35,463 nt of DNA from a virus, in IMG/VR virus record IMGVR_UViG_3300046096_000124, positions 1-35,463 of that record, one strand, 5' to 3'. The notes under the pieces were generated by a model that was not told the DNA's origin, did not search any database, and worked only from the letters and a program-made list of their open reading frames with translations. Positions 8,136-15,315 of the stretch are shown one piece after another; position 1 is the first letter of the stretch, and the number at the start of each line of letters is the position of its first letter. Made by a program: the position numbers and the translations under genes.

Positions 8136-8448
8136 AAAATTGAATTAAATCTTGCGATTTCAACATTTGTTTTGTAATTTTTGGACTGATCCTGTATGCG
8201 ATTGAAACACTACCATTTTTATTTTGCCAATCTTTTTCTTCAAATATACCTGGATTATCTGCTTTCAACTTTGACATTGTTGTGCTGACTTCATAAGACA
8301 TAAATGTCCATTCTTTCAACTCATCAATGTGATGATCTCCCATGAATTTCCAAAGTGGTATGAATGGCACTTGTGTTTTGTCTGCATGCTTTTTAAACTC
8401 TTTATACAAGAGATAAAACAATAATTGCCTTTGTGTCGTTTTTTTCAT
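8113..8448 (-). CDS. Putative winged-helix-like protein
   Basis: A 111-residue protein. The segments 'QRQLLFYLLYKEFKKHADK', 'YEVSTTMSKLKADNPGIFEEK' and 'SIAYRISPKITKQML' give a helix-helix-strand order reminiscent of small winged-helix domains, but no exact family motif is visible. The ATG at 8448 follows the stop of the upstream gene by 17 nt. It might be a phage regulator. Low certainty on function, good certainty that it is a gene. Confidence 0.55.
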   Translation of the reverse strand: MKKTTQRQLLFYLLYKEFKKHADKTQVPFIPLWKFMGDHHIDELKEWTFMSYEVSTTMSKLKADNPGIFEEKDWQNKNGSVSIAYRISPKITKQMLKSQDLIQFYARIQKK

Positions 8449-8465
8449 AACCAGTTTTGATGATA

Positions 8466-8882
8466 TTATTTAACTTTTTTTGCACCCCTTCTTATTTGTC
8501 CAATTCTTCCCTCTGAAACTCCATATTTCAATGCTAATGCTCTGTGTGTTATTGAAAATGGTGCTTTTTCAATTTCTTTTGTTTGTGCTGGTGTTAATTT
8601 CTTTTTGAAATTTCCAGTCTTTTTTGTGATGCTTTTTACTGGCACTTTCACAATTGAGATTTCTTTTAATTCTGCACCATCTTCATGACCACATGTGCCA
8701 TTTTCACACTTTTCCATTGAATCTTTTGCAATTGTTTCTAAATGATCTTCAATTGCATTGATAAATTCTTTTTCTGCTTTCTCAATCCTTTTTTCTGATT
8801 TCATCAGTTTGATATGTCTGCGAAGATCAAGGAATAAAACGATTGCTAATAAAACTAAAACTGTAATTGATAATATTTGCAT
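8466..8882 (-). CDS. Membrane-anchored helix-turn-helix protein
   Basis: A 138-residue protein with two clear parts. Residues 3-19 ('ILSITVLVLLAIVLFLD') form a transmembrane helix followed by basic residues, so the rest faces the cytoplasm. Residues about 97-133 ('LTPAQTKEIEKAPF', 'HRALALKYGVSEGRIGQIRRG') match the phage HTH seen in AP2/HNH-type and resolvase-like DNA-binding domains. A charged linker with three Cys joins them. A phage DNA-binding domain tethered to the membrane could dock DNA or replication complexes, or sense the envelope; this is inference. Confidence 0.65.
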   Translation of the reverse strand: MQILSITVLVLLAIVLFLDLRRHIKLMKSEKRIEKAEKEFINAIEDHLETIAKDSMEKCENGTCGHEDGAELKEISIVKVPVKSITKKTGNFKKKLTPAQTKEIEKAPFSITHRALALKYGVSEGRIGQIRRGAKKVK

Positions 8883-8886
8883 AAAT

Positions 8887-9138
8887 TTAAATGAATGTTT
8901 TTATTGATTCTAATAATAGTTTGGCTTCTGCTTTTGATGCTGGCAAGAATGATTTTTTTTCTAACCAGATCGCAATTTCTTCTGCCATTGTGAGAAATCT
9001 GTGTTTCTCTGACTTTGACCTACTTTGCATTGTTTTTAATCTGATCACCCTTAATTGATTGATTTTTTTGGCATCAATCTTTTTTTGTGCGATCACAATT
9101 AAAAATACAAATCCGATGAAAAATAAGATGAATATCAT
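8887..9138 (-). CDS. Small N-terminally membrane-anchored protein
   Basis: An 83-residue protein with an N-terminal hydrophobic helix ('MIFILFFIGFVFLIVIA', 1-17), then a basic stretch and an amphipathic helical C-terminus ('MAEEIAIWLEKKSFLPASK'). It ends 4 nt before the membrane-anchored HTH gene, so the two may be translated together and act at the membrane together. No known family. Confidence 0.5.
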   Translation of the reverse strand: MIFILFFIGFVFLIVIAQKKIDAKKINQLRVIRLKTMQSRSKSEKHRFLTMAEEIAIWLEKKSFLPASKAEAKLLLESIKTFI

Positions 9139-9140
9139 AT

Positions 9141-9521
9141 TTATTTAATTTTTAATGATTTCTGATATTTGATGCAAACAATTCTGCCTGCTTCATAATC
9201 AGATTTGTTATAAGCGACCATTTTTAATGTTTGACCAGTGCGTTTTTTCTTCACACTGGCCAATGTTTTTTCTTTTGCTTGTCTTTCTTTGAATGATTGT
9301 TTTAAAAATTCAATGAATGGTGCGACCACCGCAAGCATTGCTGGATTGTCTGAATAATTTGTTAAAAGCACCTGTGCATCTTGAATTGCATCTTTGTATG
9401 TCAATGATGATTCATCTCTTGATGCACCCATAACATGCAATTCTAATTCCTGATGCTTTTTCAATAAATTATTGTAATTTATTTGCAATGTTTGATGTTG
9501 TTTTTTTGTGACAAATAACAT
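9141..9521 (-). CDS. Hypothetical protein with N-terminal coiled coil
   Basis: A 126-residue protein. Residues about 5-32 ('KKQHQTLQINYNNLLKKHQEL') look like a coiled coil. The middle 'YKDAIQDAQVLLTNYSDNPAMLAVVAPFIEFL' is helical and the C-terminus is basic, ending KYQKSLKIK. It lies 2 nt from its downstream neighbour, and TATAAT is about 13 nt before the ATG. Function unknown. Confidence 0.5.
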   Translation of the reverse strand: MLFVTKKQHQTLQINYNNLLKKHQELELHVMGASRDESSLTYKDAIQDAQVLLTNYSDNPAMLAVVAPFIEFLKQSFKERQAKEKTLASVKKKRTGQTLKMVAYNKSDYEAGRIVCIKYQKSLKIK

Positions 9522-9525
9522 AAAT

Positions 9526-9777
9526 TTATTGTTTATTATATACCGCTATCATTGCATAACCTTGTGCCATTCCATCCAATATGCTTTCAACATCTGAATC
9601 TGTGAGCTGAAAGTCTGCAATTTCTTTTTTTAATAATTTTTTTATCTGATCCCATGTTGGATAAGTTTCAAAATGTGATTCACAATTATTTGTGATGTCT
9701 GTTGCTTTTGCAACTGCCGCATTTAATCTTGAATCATATTCTTGATCACCCCAATTTGTTTTTAATTCTTCTTGCAT
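9526..9777 (-). CDS. Hypothetical protein
   Basis: With ATG at 9777 the protein has 83 residues. Earlier in-frame ATGs up to 9819 fall in the 3' end of the preceding gene and add a low-complexity Met-rich start, so I reject them. The C-terminal VYNKQ is encoded by a TGGTATATAAT-like element (GGTATATAATAAACAATAA), so the stop region doubles as the promoter of the next gene. Mostly helical and acidic; no family seen. Confidence 0.5.
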   Translation of the reverse strand: MQEELKTNWGDQEYDSRLNAAVAKATDITNNCESHFETYPTWDQIKKLLKKEIADFQLTDSDVESILDGMAQGYAMIAVYNKQ

Positions 9778-9790
9778 ATGTTTATTTATC

Positions 9791-10054
9791 TTAATCATAA
9801 TCATTGCCATCATCTTCATGAAACTGGCAGATGCATTTTTGTGTTCCTGTTAGTGCTTGATGTGCTTCTCCTGGATATACTGATTCCATTGCATCAGTTT
9901 CCCCTGTGCCGTCACATAACTCACATACCTCATCAAATTCACACCCTCTCTCACACTTATCACACCCATGTTCATGCCCTTGCGGATCTTTATCATCCAG
10001 TTCATAAACATCTGCCCCACAACATCTGGATATTTTTTTTGTTTCATAATCCAT
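9791..10054 (-). CDS. Cys-rich zinc-binding protein (DnaJ-like Cys repeats)
   Basis: An 87-residue acidic protein with many Cys: 'RCCGADV' near 10, 'HGCDKCERGCEFDEVCELCDGTGE' between about 29 and 52, and a C-terminal 'QKCICQFHED'. The CxxCxGxG in 'CELCDGTG' resembles the zinc centre of DnaJ. It probably folds around one or two zinc ions. It sits between a small membrane protein and a hypothetical gene. Role unknown; perhaps a chaperone or RNA/DNA-binding factor. Confidence 0.55.
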   Translation of the reverse strand: MDYETKKISRCCGADVYELDDKDPQGHEHGCDKCERGCEFDEVCELCDGTGETDAMESVYPGEAHQALTGTQKCICQFHEDDGNDYD

Positions 10055-10060
10055 ACATTT

Positions 10061-10309
10061 TTATAAAATTATCTTTAATAAATTTGTGGTGATTGATCCT
10101 ATATAAAGACCATCATCTGGATTCTGACCTGAAATGATCCATGCCATGAATCCCATGAAATCTATAAACATGATTGCAACCACTGAAATTGCAATTGCTT
10201 GTGCCGACCACACTATCATGTTTTTGATGTCTTGATTTCTTTGATAAGCTAATAAAGATTTGCGACTTATAATGTCACTGTTGATTGATTTTTTATTGAT
10301 ATTTTTCAT
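10061..10309 (-). CDS. Small membrane protein
   Basis: An 82-residue protein with a basic N-terminus (MKNINKKSINSD) and a hydrophobic region 'MIVWSAQAIAISVVAIMFI' then 'FMGFMAWIISG' (about 32-60), one long or two short membrane helices. It is the first gene downstream of the 36-bp promoter repeat at 10354-10389, with a leader of about 45 nt that includes a possible 17-codon leader ORF (10293-10346). No family seen. Confidence 0.5.
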   Translation of the reverse strand: MKNINKKSINSDIISRKSLLAYQRNQDIKNMIVWSAQAIAISVVAIMFIDFMGFMAWIISGQNPDDGLYIGSITTNLLKIIL

Positions 10310-10353
10310 ACAAAATATAAAAGTTATTTTTTGTTAATTTAAGCATTTCTGCT

Positions 10354-10389
10354 ATAAATATATTATATACCAATATATACTTTTTGCAA
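10354..10389 (-). promoter_or_regulatory. Promoter repeat, copy 1 (exact 36-bp duplicate of 16113-16148)
   Basis: The minus strand has TTGCAA (-35-like), a 16-bp spacer and TATAAT inside TGGTATATAAT. The same 36 bases recur exactly at 16113-16148. In this copy the downstream ATG found in copy 2 is replaced by ATA, giving a longer leader. TTATCAACA (10395-10403) and TGTGTATAA (10409-10417), DnaA-box-like 9-mers, lie just upstream of the -35. Confidence 0.72.
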
Positions 10390-10420
10390 TATAGTTATCA
10401 ACAACAACTGTGTATAACTT

Positions 10421-10594
10421 TTATATAGCATTGATTTTCTTCAACTTTTCAATGCACGCATCTTCAATGAATTTTCTTGTGCTGATGTCATTTTTTGCTG
10501 AATACTCATGAATGATTTGCAAAAGACCCTCTGTGTTGAATATCATTCTATAATCTTTTTTGATCTTGCGTTTTGTTTTTTCTTCTTTTTTCAT
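10421..10594 (-). CDS. Small ribbon-helix-helix-like protein
   Basis: A 57-residue gene with start MKKEEKTKRKIKKDYRM and end LKKINAI. The order strand 'YRMIFN', helix 'LLQIIHEYSAKND', turn 'IST', helix 'RKFIEDACIEKLKK' is that of Arc/CopG-type ribbon-helix-helix DNA-binding proteins, which act as dimeric repressors. It starts 3 nt after the zinc-ribbon gene stop. It ends just before the DnaA-box-like sites and promoter copy 1, so it may control that promoter; this is inference. Confidence 0.6.
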   Translation of the reverse strand: MKKEEKTKRKIKKDYRMIFNTEGLLQIIHEYSAKNDISTRKFIEDACIEKLKKINAI

Positions 10595-10596
10595 AA

Positions 10597-10794
10597 TTAT
10601 GCTGTTACCAATTCATCAAATAATGATGCATTGTTTTGATTGTTAATGTTTTGTTTTTCACACATTGGACATATTGTTTCACCATTTTTCGCAAAGTGTC
10701 TTTTGTGTTTTTCTTTTCCGCAAGCTATACATTTATATTTGTATAGTCTGCAAAATTTATTGATCTTGCGTTTTGTTTTCTTTTTGTTTTTCAT
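10597..10794 (-). CDS. Small zinc-ribbon protein
   Basis: From ATG 10794 the product has 65 residues. A Lys-rich start (MKNKKKTKRKINK) is followed by a two-pair zinc ribbon, CIACGKEKHKR then CPMCEKQ, with about 17 residues between the pairs. The C-terminus is Asn-rich and ends DELVTA. It overlaps the methyltransferase gene by 38 nt. Nucleic-acid binding is likely from charge and fold; specific role unknown. Confidence 0.6.
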   Translation of the reverse strand: MKNKKKTKRKINKFCRLYKYKCIACGKEKHKRHFAKNGETICPMCEKQNINNQNNASLFDELVTA

Positions 10795-11212
10795 AATTGT
10801 TTTTGAATATTGCAAGCATTGATGGAAATGGTGCGGGATTTTTTCCATCTCCAAATTTCAATCTGCCACGAATAAATCTTATTTCTGATTGATTATAAAT
10901 ATAATCATGAAAGTAAGATGTATCTGTTCTTGCTGGTATCAATAAAACTACTACCCCCCCCCTCGCCAAATTTGCTTTTCTCACCCAATCTTTTATTTGT
11001 CTGCCATATGGCGGATTGCAAAATACAATCTCATCATCCCAACTTTGTGCAAGTCCATCATCTTCTTTTGTGAAAAACTTTTTACATTTTGCATTTTCTT
11101 TTGTTGCACATGGATCAAGGGTAAAATTAAATTCTTTGTTTAATTCTGTAAAAAAAAATTTTGGTGTTGGCCATTCTGGCGTGTTGCTTGTGAATAATCC
11201 TTTGTTTATCAT
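10757..11212 (-). CDS. Phage DNA N6-adenine methyltransferase (Dam-like)
   Basis: The chosen ATG at 11212, right after the upstream stop, gives 151 residues. The segments 'TSNTPEWPTPKFFFTEL', 'LDPCATKENAKC' and catalytic motif IV 'CNPPYGRQIKDW' (NPPY 66-69) match the phage DNA N-6-adenine-methyltransferase family (PF05869 type), followed by 'LLIPARTDTSYFH' and 'IRGRLKFGDG'. It would methylate adenine in phage DNA. Odd: codons for RGGV contain a run of nine G (10954-10962), rare in this AT-rich genome and prone to slippage. Confidence 0.88.
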   Translation of the reverse strand: MINKGLFTSNTPEWPTPKFFFTELNKEFNFTLDPCATKENAKCKKFFTKEDDGLAQSWDDEIVFCNPPYGRQIKDWVRKANLARGGVVVLLIPARTDTSYFHDYIYNQSEIRFIRGRLKFGDGKNPAPFPSMLAIFKNNYEKQKENKTQDQ

Positions 11213-11216
11213 AAAT

Positions 11217-13289
11217 TTATAAATTAAAACCTTGTAATCTAACAATGCCATCTGCTGTTTTAAATAGCATGTCACCTTTGCCAAGCAATGATTCTGCACC
11301 ATCTTGATCAATGATCACATTTGAATCAATCTTTGATGATGTTCTAAATGCAATTCTTGTTGGAAAGTTTGCCTTGATGTCACCATCAATAATATTCACT
11401 GATGGCCTTTGTGTTGTCACAATCAAATGAATTCCTGCTGCTCTGGCTTTTTGTGCAAGCAATAGAATATCAGTTTTGATGTTTATTTCTTCTTTGATGT
11501 CACTTTCTAATTCTTCAAGTGTTTCCATTGCAAAATCTTTATTTGGATTGATCTTTTTCGCAAGCTGCATTCTGATGCTATTTCTCTTTTTAACTTCTGC
11601 TGAAATAGTCTTTTGCATTGTCACAAGATCACCAAATTCATCAATCACAAGAAATATATATGGCATGTCTTTCATGTCTGCAATGTTTCTAACTTTTGCT
11701 TTTTGCATGTCTGTGTATCTGCTGTTCATAACTTCAACAAGATAATGCACTGATTCTGCAATTGCTAATGTGTCACTTTCATAAACTGTTGCAATATCTG
11801 AAAATTCTGCAAGTTCAACCATTTTTGGATCAAATAACCATAATTGAGAATTGCCAACATTTTTTAATTGCTTGATAATTGATGAAAGAAAAACTGACTT
11901 TCCAGCACCTGTTGCACCTGCTACAAGCAAATGTGGTGCTTGTCTGATGTCAAAATGCTCATCTTTACCATAAACATCAACACCCATTGCAACATTGAAT
12001 CCATCTGATTTTGGTGTGTGTGTTGGAAATGTGCGATCTGCTTTTGGCACTTCAAAACCAACCAATGATGAATTTTGAATTGGTGCCAATACTCTGATGC
12101 CTGAAACTCCCATCACCTGCTCAACATCTTTTGTAAATGATCCAATCTTTGACATTTTAATTCCAACTGATGGATCAAATCTGTATAAATCAACAGAATT
12201 GCCATTGATCACTGAATCAAATTCAAGACCAAATCCATGTTCTGCCATTTTCATTTTTATTTTTTCTTGTGGTGTCATATTTGTATAATCTAATGTTTTA
12301 CCTGAAACAAACTTTGTTGAAATAGTATCTAAATACTTTTTCATTGAGCTTGTTTTTTGGATTTTCTTTTTTAAGAAATCTGTTATATTATCAACTTTTG
12401 CTAATTTGAATGCTTTGGCTTTTGCCTCATCATCATCCAATCTATGAATGTATGCAAGAATGCTCACATCTTTATCAAACATTGCATTGAAATTTGGCAC
12501 ATACACTTGATGGCCAAGCAATGCATTTGTGACATCATCATACATTCTATAAAACAATTCAAATATTTCTGGTGTGTCTTTATAAACAATTGTATATTCT
12601 TTCACCTGATCTGAATTGTCTTTGTTTTTAGAATATTTGCATTCACGAAATGTCATGTCATGCGGTGCTTCACCTGTTTCTGCATATACCAAAAAATACA
12701 TGAATGCTGCTTGTAATAATTTTGCTGCATCAATAGTTTCATCTGATGAAAATTTACCTGTTGTTTTATGATCATCAATTCTGATTCTGTTTTTTACATC
12801 TTTATAAACAAAGTCTGGCACACCTTTCAATGCAATTGGCAAATCTCTGCCATCAACTTGCACTTTGTGTTTTAATACTTTTTCAACAAACAATATTTCT
12901 TTAACATTTTTCATTGGAAATGCTTTGATATATTCAAAGAATGAGAATGCAAATTTTTCATTTAATTTTTGTCTATTCTCAATGCTTGATGTATAACCAA
13001 TAAATCCATCTGAATAATTTTTTAAATATGTTTCGCCTGATTCAAGTGCTTTTTTTGTTGCTTCTGCATCTGATCCGCCTGCAATCTTTTCATTCAAAAA
13101 TGCTTCAACTGATTTGTGAATGGATTTGCCAAGCACTGCTGAAACTGATGTTGTCGTGTCAATCACATCACCATTTATATTATTGACCTTAAACATGAAT
13201 GGATTGTTTGCAAACTTTGTAAATGAGCTGTATGAATAATGCTCTACTGGAAAAACTTTGTCACTATTCAATATTGATCGCTGGACCAT
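11217..13289 (-). CDS. Fusion of RecB/Cas4-like PD-(D/E)XK nuclease and FtsK/SpoIIIE DNA translocase
   Basis: With ATG 13289 (13295 also possible) the protein has 690 residues and overlaps the recT end. The N-terminal nuclease has 'HYSYSSFTKFANNPF' (about 17-31), 'GKSIHKSVEAF' (54-64), 'KGVPDFVY' (Asp159) and 'RIDDHKTTG' (Asp-x-Lys near 172-175), then a Gln ('LLQAAFMYFL'). This is a complete RecB-family motif set. Residues about 340-690 match FtsK: a beta-domain ('DPSVGIKMSKI', 'VGFEVPKADR'), Walker A 'HLLVAGATGAGKSVF', 'DPKMVELAEFSDIATVY', Walker B 'FLVIDEFGDL', 'LAQKARAAGIHLIVTTQRPS' and 'GAESLLGKGDMLF'. An extra charged insert of about 40 residues follows Walker B, and the KOPS-reading gamma domain is absent. 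Beside recT it would take the place of the partner exonuclease, with a built-in dsDNA motor. The fusion lies in one uninterrupted frame. Confidence 0.88.
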   Translation of the reverse strand: MVQRSILNSDKVFPVEHYSYSSFTKFANNPFMFKVNNINGDVIDTTTSVSAVLGKSIHKSVEAFLNEKIAGGSDAEATKKALESGETYLKNYSDGFIGYTSSIENRQKLNEKFAFSFFEYIKAFPMKNVKEILFVEKVLKHKVQVDGRDLPIALKGVPDFVYKDVKNRIRIDDHKTTGKFSSDETIDAAKLLQAAFMYFLVYAETGEAPHDMTFRECKYSKNKDNSDQVKEYTIVYKDTPEIFELFYRMYDDVTNALLGHQVYVPNFNAMFDKDVSILAYIHRLDDDEAKAKAFKLAKVDNITDFLKKKIQKTSSMKKYLDTISTKFVSGKTLDYTNMTPQEKIKMKMAEHGFGLEFDSVINGNSVDLYRFDPSVGIKMSKIGSFTKDVEQVMGVSGIRVLAPIQNSSLVGFEVPKADRTFPTHTPKSDGFNVAMGVDVYGKDEHFDIRQAPHLLVAGATGAGKSVFLSSIIKQLKNVGNSQLWLFDPKMVELAEFSDIATVYESDTLAIAESVHYLVEVMNSRYTDMQKAKVRNIADMKDMPYIFLVIDEFGDLVTMQKTISAEVKKRNSIRMQLAKKINPNKDFAMETLEELESDIKEEINIKTDILLLAQKARAAGIHLIVTTQRPSVNIIDGDIKANFPTRIAFRTSSKIDSNVIIDQDGAESLLGKGDMLFKTADGIVRLQGFNL

Positions 13290-14163
13290 CGGCATCTGCT
13301 TGCTGATCCTGATTTTCTTCTTGATTATCTTTGTTGCCATGTATTTGTTTAAATTTGCCCATTTGCAAGGCATTATTTTCTGCTAATTTTTTAACTTCTG
13401 CAATTCTTGAATCCTGATTATCAATGTCAATCGCTTTGTTGATTGTTTCATTTTTTGGAAGAAGTTTTGCATGTTGTTTCAATACTGTTTTTTTCCACAT
13501 CCAGTATTCACCATCATTTTCTGGATTCCAAGGTGAATATTTACCTGTTGGATCATATGATTTGGAATACTTTGCTGCATGTGCAACAATATCTTTTCCA
13601 TTCATATATTTGATATTTTCCTCACCATTGAATTTAATCATCACATATGCGCCAATCGCTTCACCTCTTTCCTCTTTTGATAATCTAAAATCAACTGTGT
13701 GTTTAAATTCACCATTGATATATTCAACTTTGTCTTTTTCTCGCACAACTTCTGCCACAATTTTTTCAACACCTGCTTTATAGAAAAGTGTGACTAATCC
13801 CTGATAACCAACTTGCAATTGTGCTTCTGTTTGTTTGATCCATGTTTCTTTACCATCTGCACCAATAACTTTTTTCTTGTTATCATATGGCAACACATAT
13901 GCTTCACCTGAAATAAGTGATGGCATGAATCCAAGCTGTGCCATTTGCATATATGAATTGATAAGTGATGATTGTGAGCATGTAATCAACTTTGGATTTC
14001 GCTGACAATCTGCCACAATTGAGCTGATGAATTTCATGGCTGTTTTTTCATCACCCAAGAAATTCATGATTTGTTTTTTATAGACTGTGTTTAAATCTAC
14101 ACCAAACTTTTGTAAAGGCGATAATGCCTTTGTTGTATTCTGATCGTTTTTTATATCTGACAT
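13264..14163 (-). CDS. recT: RecT family single-strand annealing protein
   Basis: The 299-residue protein shows the RecT core: 'IMNFLGDEKTAMKFISSIVADCQRNPKL' (about 32-59), 'SLINSYMQMAQLGFMP', 'GEAYVLPYDNKK', 'EAQLQVGYQGLVTLFYKAG', 'EVVREKD' and 'YSPWNPENDGEYWMWKKTVLKQHAKLLPK'. RecT proteins coat resected single strands and anneal homologues for phage recombination and repair. The Gln/Asp-rich tail is variable. Its 3' end overlaps the nuclease-FtsK gene, its presumed resection partner. An inverted repeat (14190-14216) and TATAAA-like boxes lie upstream. Confidence 0.92.
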   Translation of the reverse strand: MSDIKNDQNTTKALSPLQKFGVDLNTVYKKQIMNFLGDEKTAMKFISSIVADCQRNPKLITCSQSSLINSYMQMAQLGFMPSLISGEAYVLPYDNKKKVIGADGKETWIKQTEAQLQVGYQGLVTLFYKAGVEKIVAEVVREKDKVEYINGEFKHTVDFRLSKEERGEAIGAYVMIKFNGEENIKYMNGKDIVAHAAKYSKSYDPTGKYSPWNPENDGEYWMWKKTVLKQHAKLLPKNETINKAIDIDNQDSRIAEVKKLAENNALQMGKFKQIHGNKDNQEENQDQQADADGPAINIE

Positions 14164-14189
14164 ATTTATAATTTAATTTGATAATAATT

Positions 14190-14216
14190 TATAAAGATTC
14201 TGTCACCATCTTTATA
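14190..14216. promoter_or_regulatory. Operator-like inverted repeat upstream of recT
   Basis: TATAAAGAT, 9 nt spacer, ATCTTTATA: perfect 9-bp arms 27-53 nt before the recT ATG, within a cluster of TATAAT-like boxes. The form suits a dimeric regulator binding over a promoter. A DnaA-box-like TGTGTATAA lies at 14269-14277, just past the end of the same gap. Confidence 0.5.
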
Positions 14217-14290
14217 TAATCATTATATAATTATTATATAAAAAAAGCAACTGATTTTCACCAGTCACTGTGTATAACTTTTGGATATTG

Positions 14291-14662
14291 TTATATATGC
14301 TTTTTTAAGAAATTTATTGCATCATCACACCCATAACATATTGCACATTTGGCACCAACTGATTGTAAATTTTCAATCCATATCAATTGATCATCTGAAA
14401 CATTTGATGGTGATTTTCCTTTTGCATTTTTTCTTCTTTTTAATTCTACAAACACAATATTTGTTTTTGTCACAATAATATAATCTGGCACACCTTTTCT
14501 TTTTCCCATTGCCTGCATTTTATTATAATAACCTGGATTTCTGATTGATGATTCATTTGGTATATGTGAAAAATTTAAAATCTTTTTTGACATATAAAGT
14601 GCATTTAAATATTGTGTAAATGCTTTTGCTTCATCATCTTCTTTTGGTGGTAGTATTTGCAT
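14291..14662 (-). CDS. VRR-NUC domain nuclease
   Basis: The 123-residue single-domain protein shows the VRR-NUC core: 'RKGVPDYIIV' (catalytic Asp), 'IVFVELKRRKN' (Glu-x-Lys), 'VSDDQLIWIENLQSVGAKCAICYGCDDAINFL'. These small PD-(D/E)XK proteins are common in phage replication regions and are thought to be structure-specific nucleases such as junction resolvases. It starts 3 nt after the SSB-like stop. A good match in length (most are 90-130 residues). Confidence 0.88.
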   Translation of the reverse strand: MQILPPKEDDEAKAFTQYLNALYMSKKILNFSHIPNESSIRNPGYYNKMQAMGKRKGVPDYIIVTKTNIVFVELKRRKNAKGKSPSNVSDDQLIWIENLQSVGAKCAICYGCDDAINFLKKHI

Positions 14663-14665
14663 ATT

Positions 14666-15028
14666 TTAAAATGGTATATCATCTGCATTTACATCACCAT
14701 AATCCATAACTGTTTCAACATTTGAATAATCAACTTCATCATCTGCCATTCTTTGATCAAAATCTTTGTCAAATTGTTTATCTTTTTTTTCTGATGTCTT
14801 GTAATCACTTGATGGCTTCCAATCATCAACATAACAATTTGCACCAAACTTTGCTTTGTCACTTTTACTGATAATTAAATTGATCCACTCACCTTTTTCA
14901 TTTTGCAACCATTCAATCAATTCTTTTCTATTGACTGATAATTTTGCAAGCATCCACTGTTCAACTTTTTCTGGTGATCTTTTGGCAATTATTCCTTTTG
15001 GATAAATGTATTGTTTTTTTTCTGACAT
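14666..15028 (-). CDS. Single-stranded DNA-binding-like protein with acidic DDIPF tail
   Basis: A 120-residue protein. The N-terminal 70-80 residues ('YIYPKGIIAKRSP', 'LSVNRKELIEWLQNEKGEW', 'KAKFGANCYVDDWKP') suit a small beta-rich fold. The tail is acidic and ends exactly in DDIPF, the protein-interaction tip of bacterial SSBs. It probably binds ssDNA and recruits partners such as RecT or host replication proteins. It lies in the recombination operon between a small gene and the VRR-NUC gene. The OB fold is not proven from motifs alone. Confidence 0.7.
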   Translation of the reverse strand: MSEKKQYIYPKGIIAKRSPEKVEQWMLAKLSVNRKELIEWLQNEKGEWINLIISKSDKAKFGANCYVDDWKPSSDYKTSEKKDKQFDKDFDQRMADDEVDYSNVETVMDYGDVNADDIPF

Positions 15029-15029
15029 A

Positions 15030-15311
15030 TTATTTTTTGTCTATTAAATTTTTTGCCACTTCGTGCATATCTTTTTTTGTAAATACAAGAATTGTTTGCC
15101 TAATACTTTCACCTGCTTCATGTGCCAACATTTCCATCTGCTCTTTTGAAATGAAATCTTTGTGTGCCTTGAATGTATGTGAAAACAACACTGTTGAAAA
15201 TACTAATGCCGCATCAAACAAATCACCATCTGTGTATTCTCTAAAAATTCCTGCATCTTCCAGCATAATTGTTGCTGTATCACTTAATTTTTTTTGTATA
15301 TTTTCTAACAT
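15030..15311 (-). CDS. Hypothetical helical protein
   Basis: From ATG 15311 the product has 93 residues, beginning MLENIQKKLSD. Predicted helical, with an acidic N-terminal half and no Cys. The stop is followed by the SSB-like ATG with 1 nt between. TATATAAT lies directly before the ATG and overlaps the stop of the HU-like gene. No recognised domain. Confidence 0.5.
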   Translation of the reverse strand: MLENIQKKLSDTATIMLEDAGIFREYTDGDLFDAALVFSTVLFSHTFKAHKDFISKEQMEMLAHEAGESIRQTILVFTKKDMHEVAKNLIDKK

Positions 15312-15315
15312 ATAA

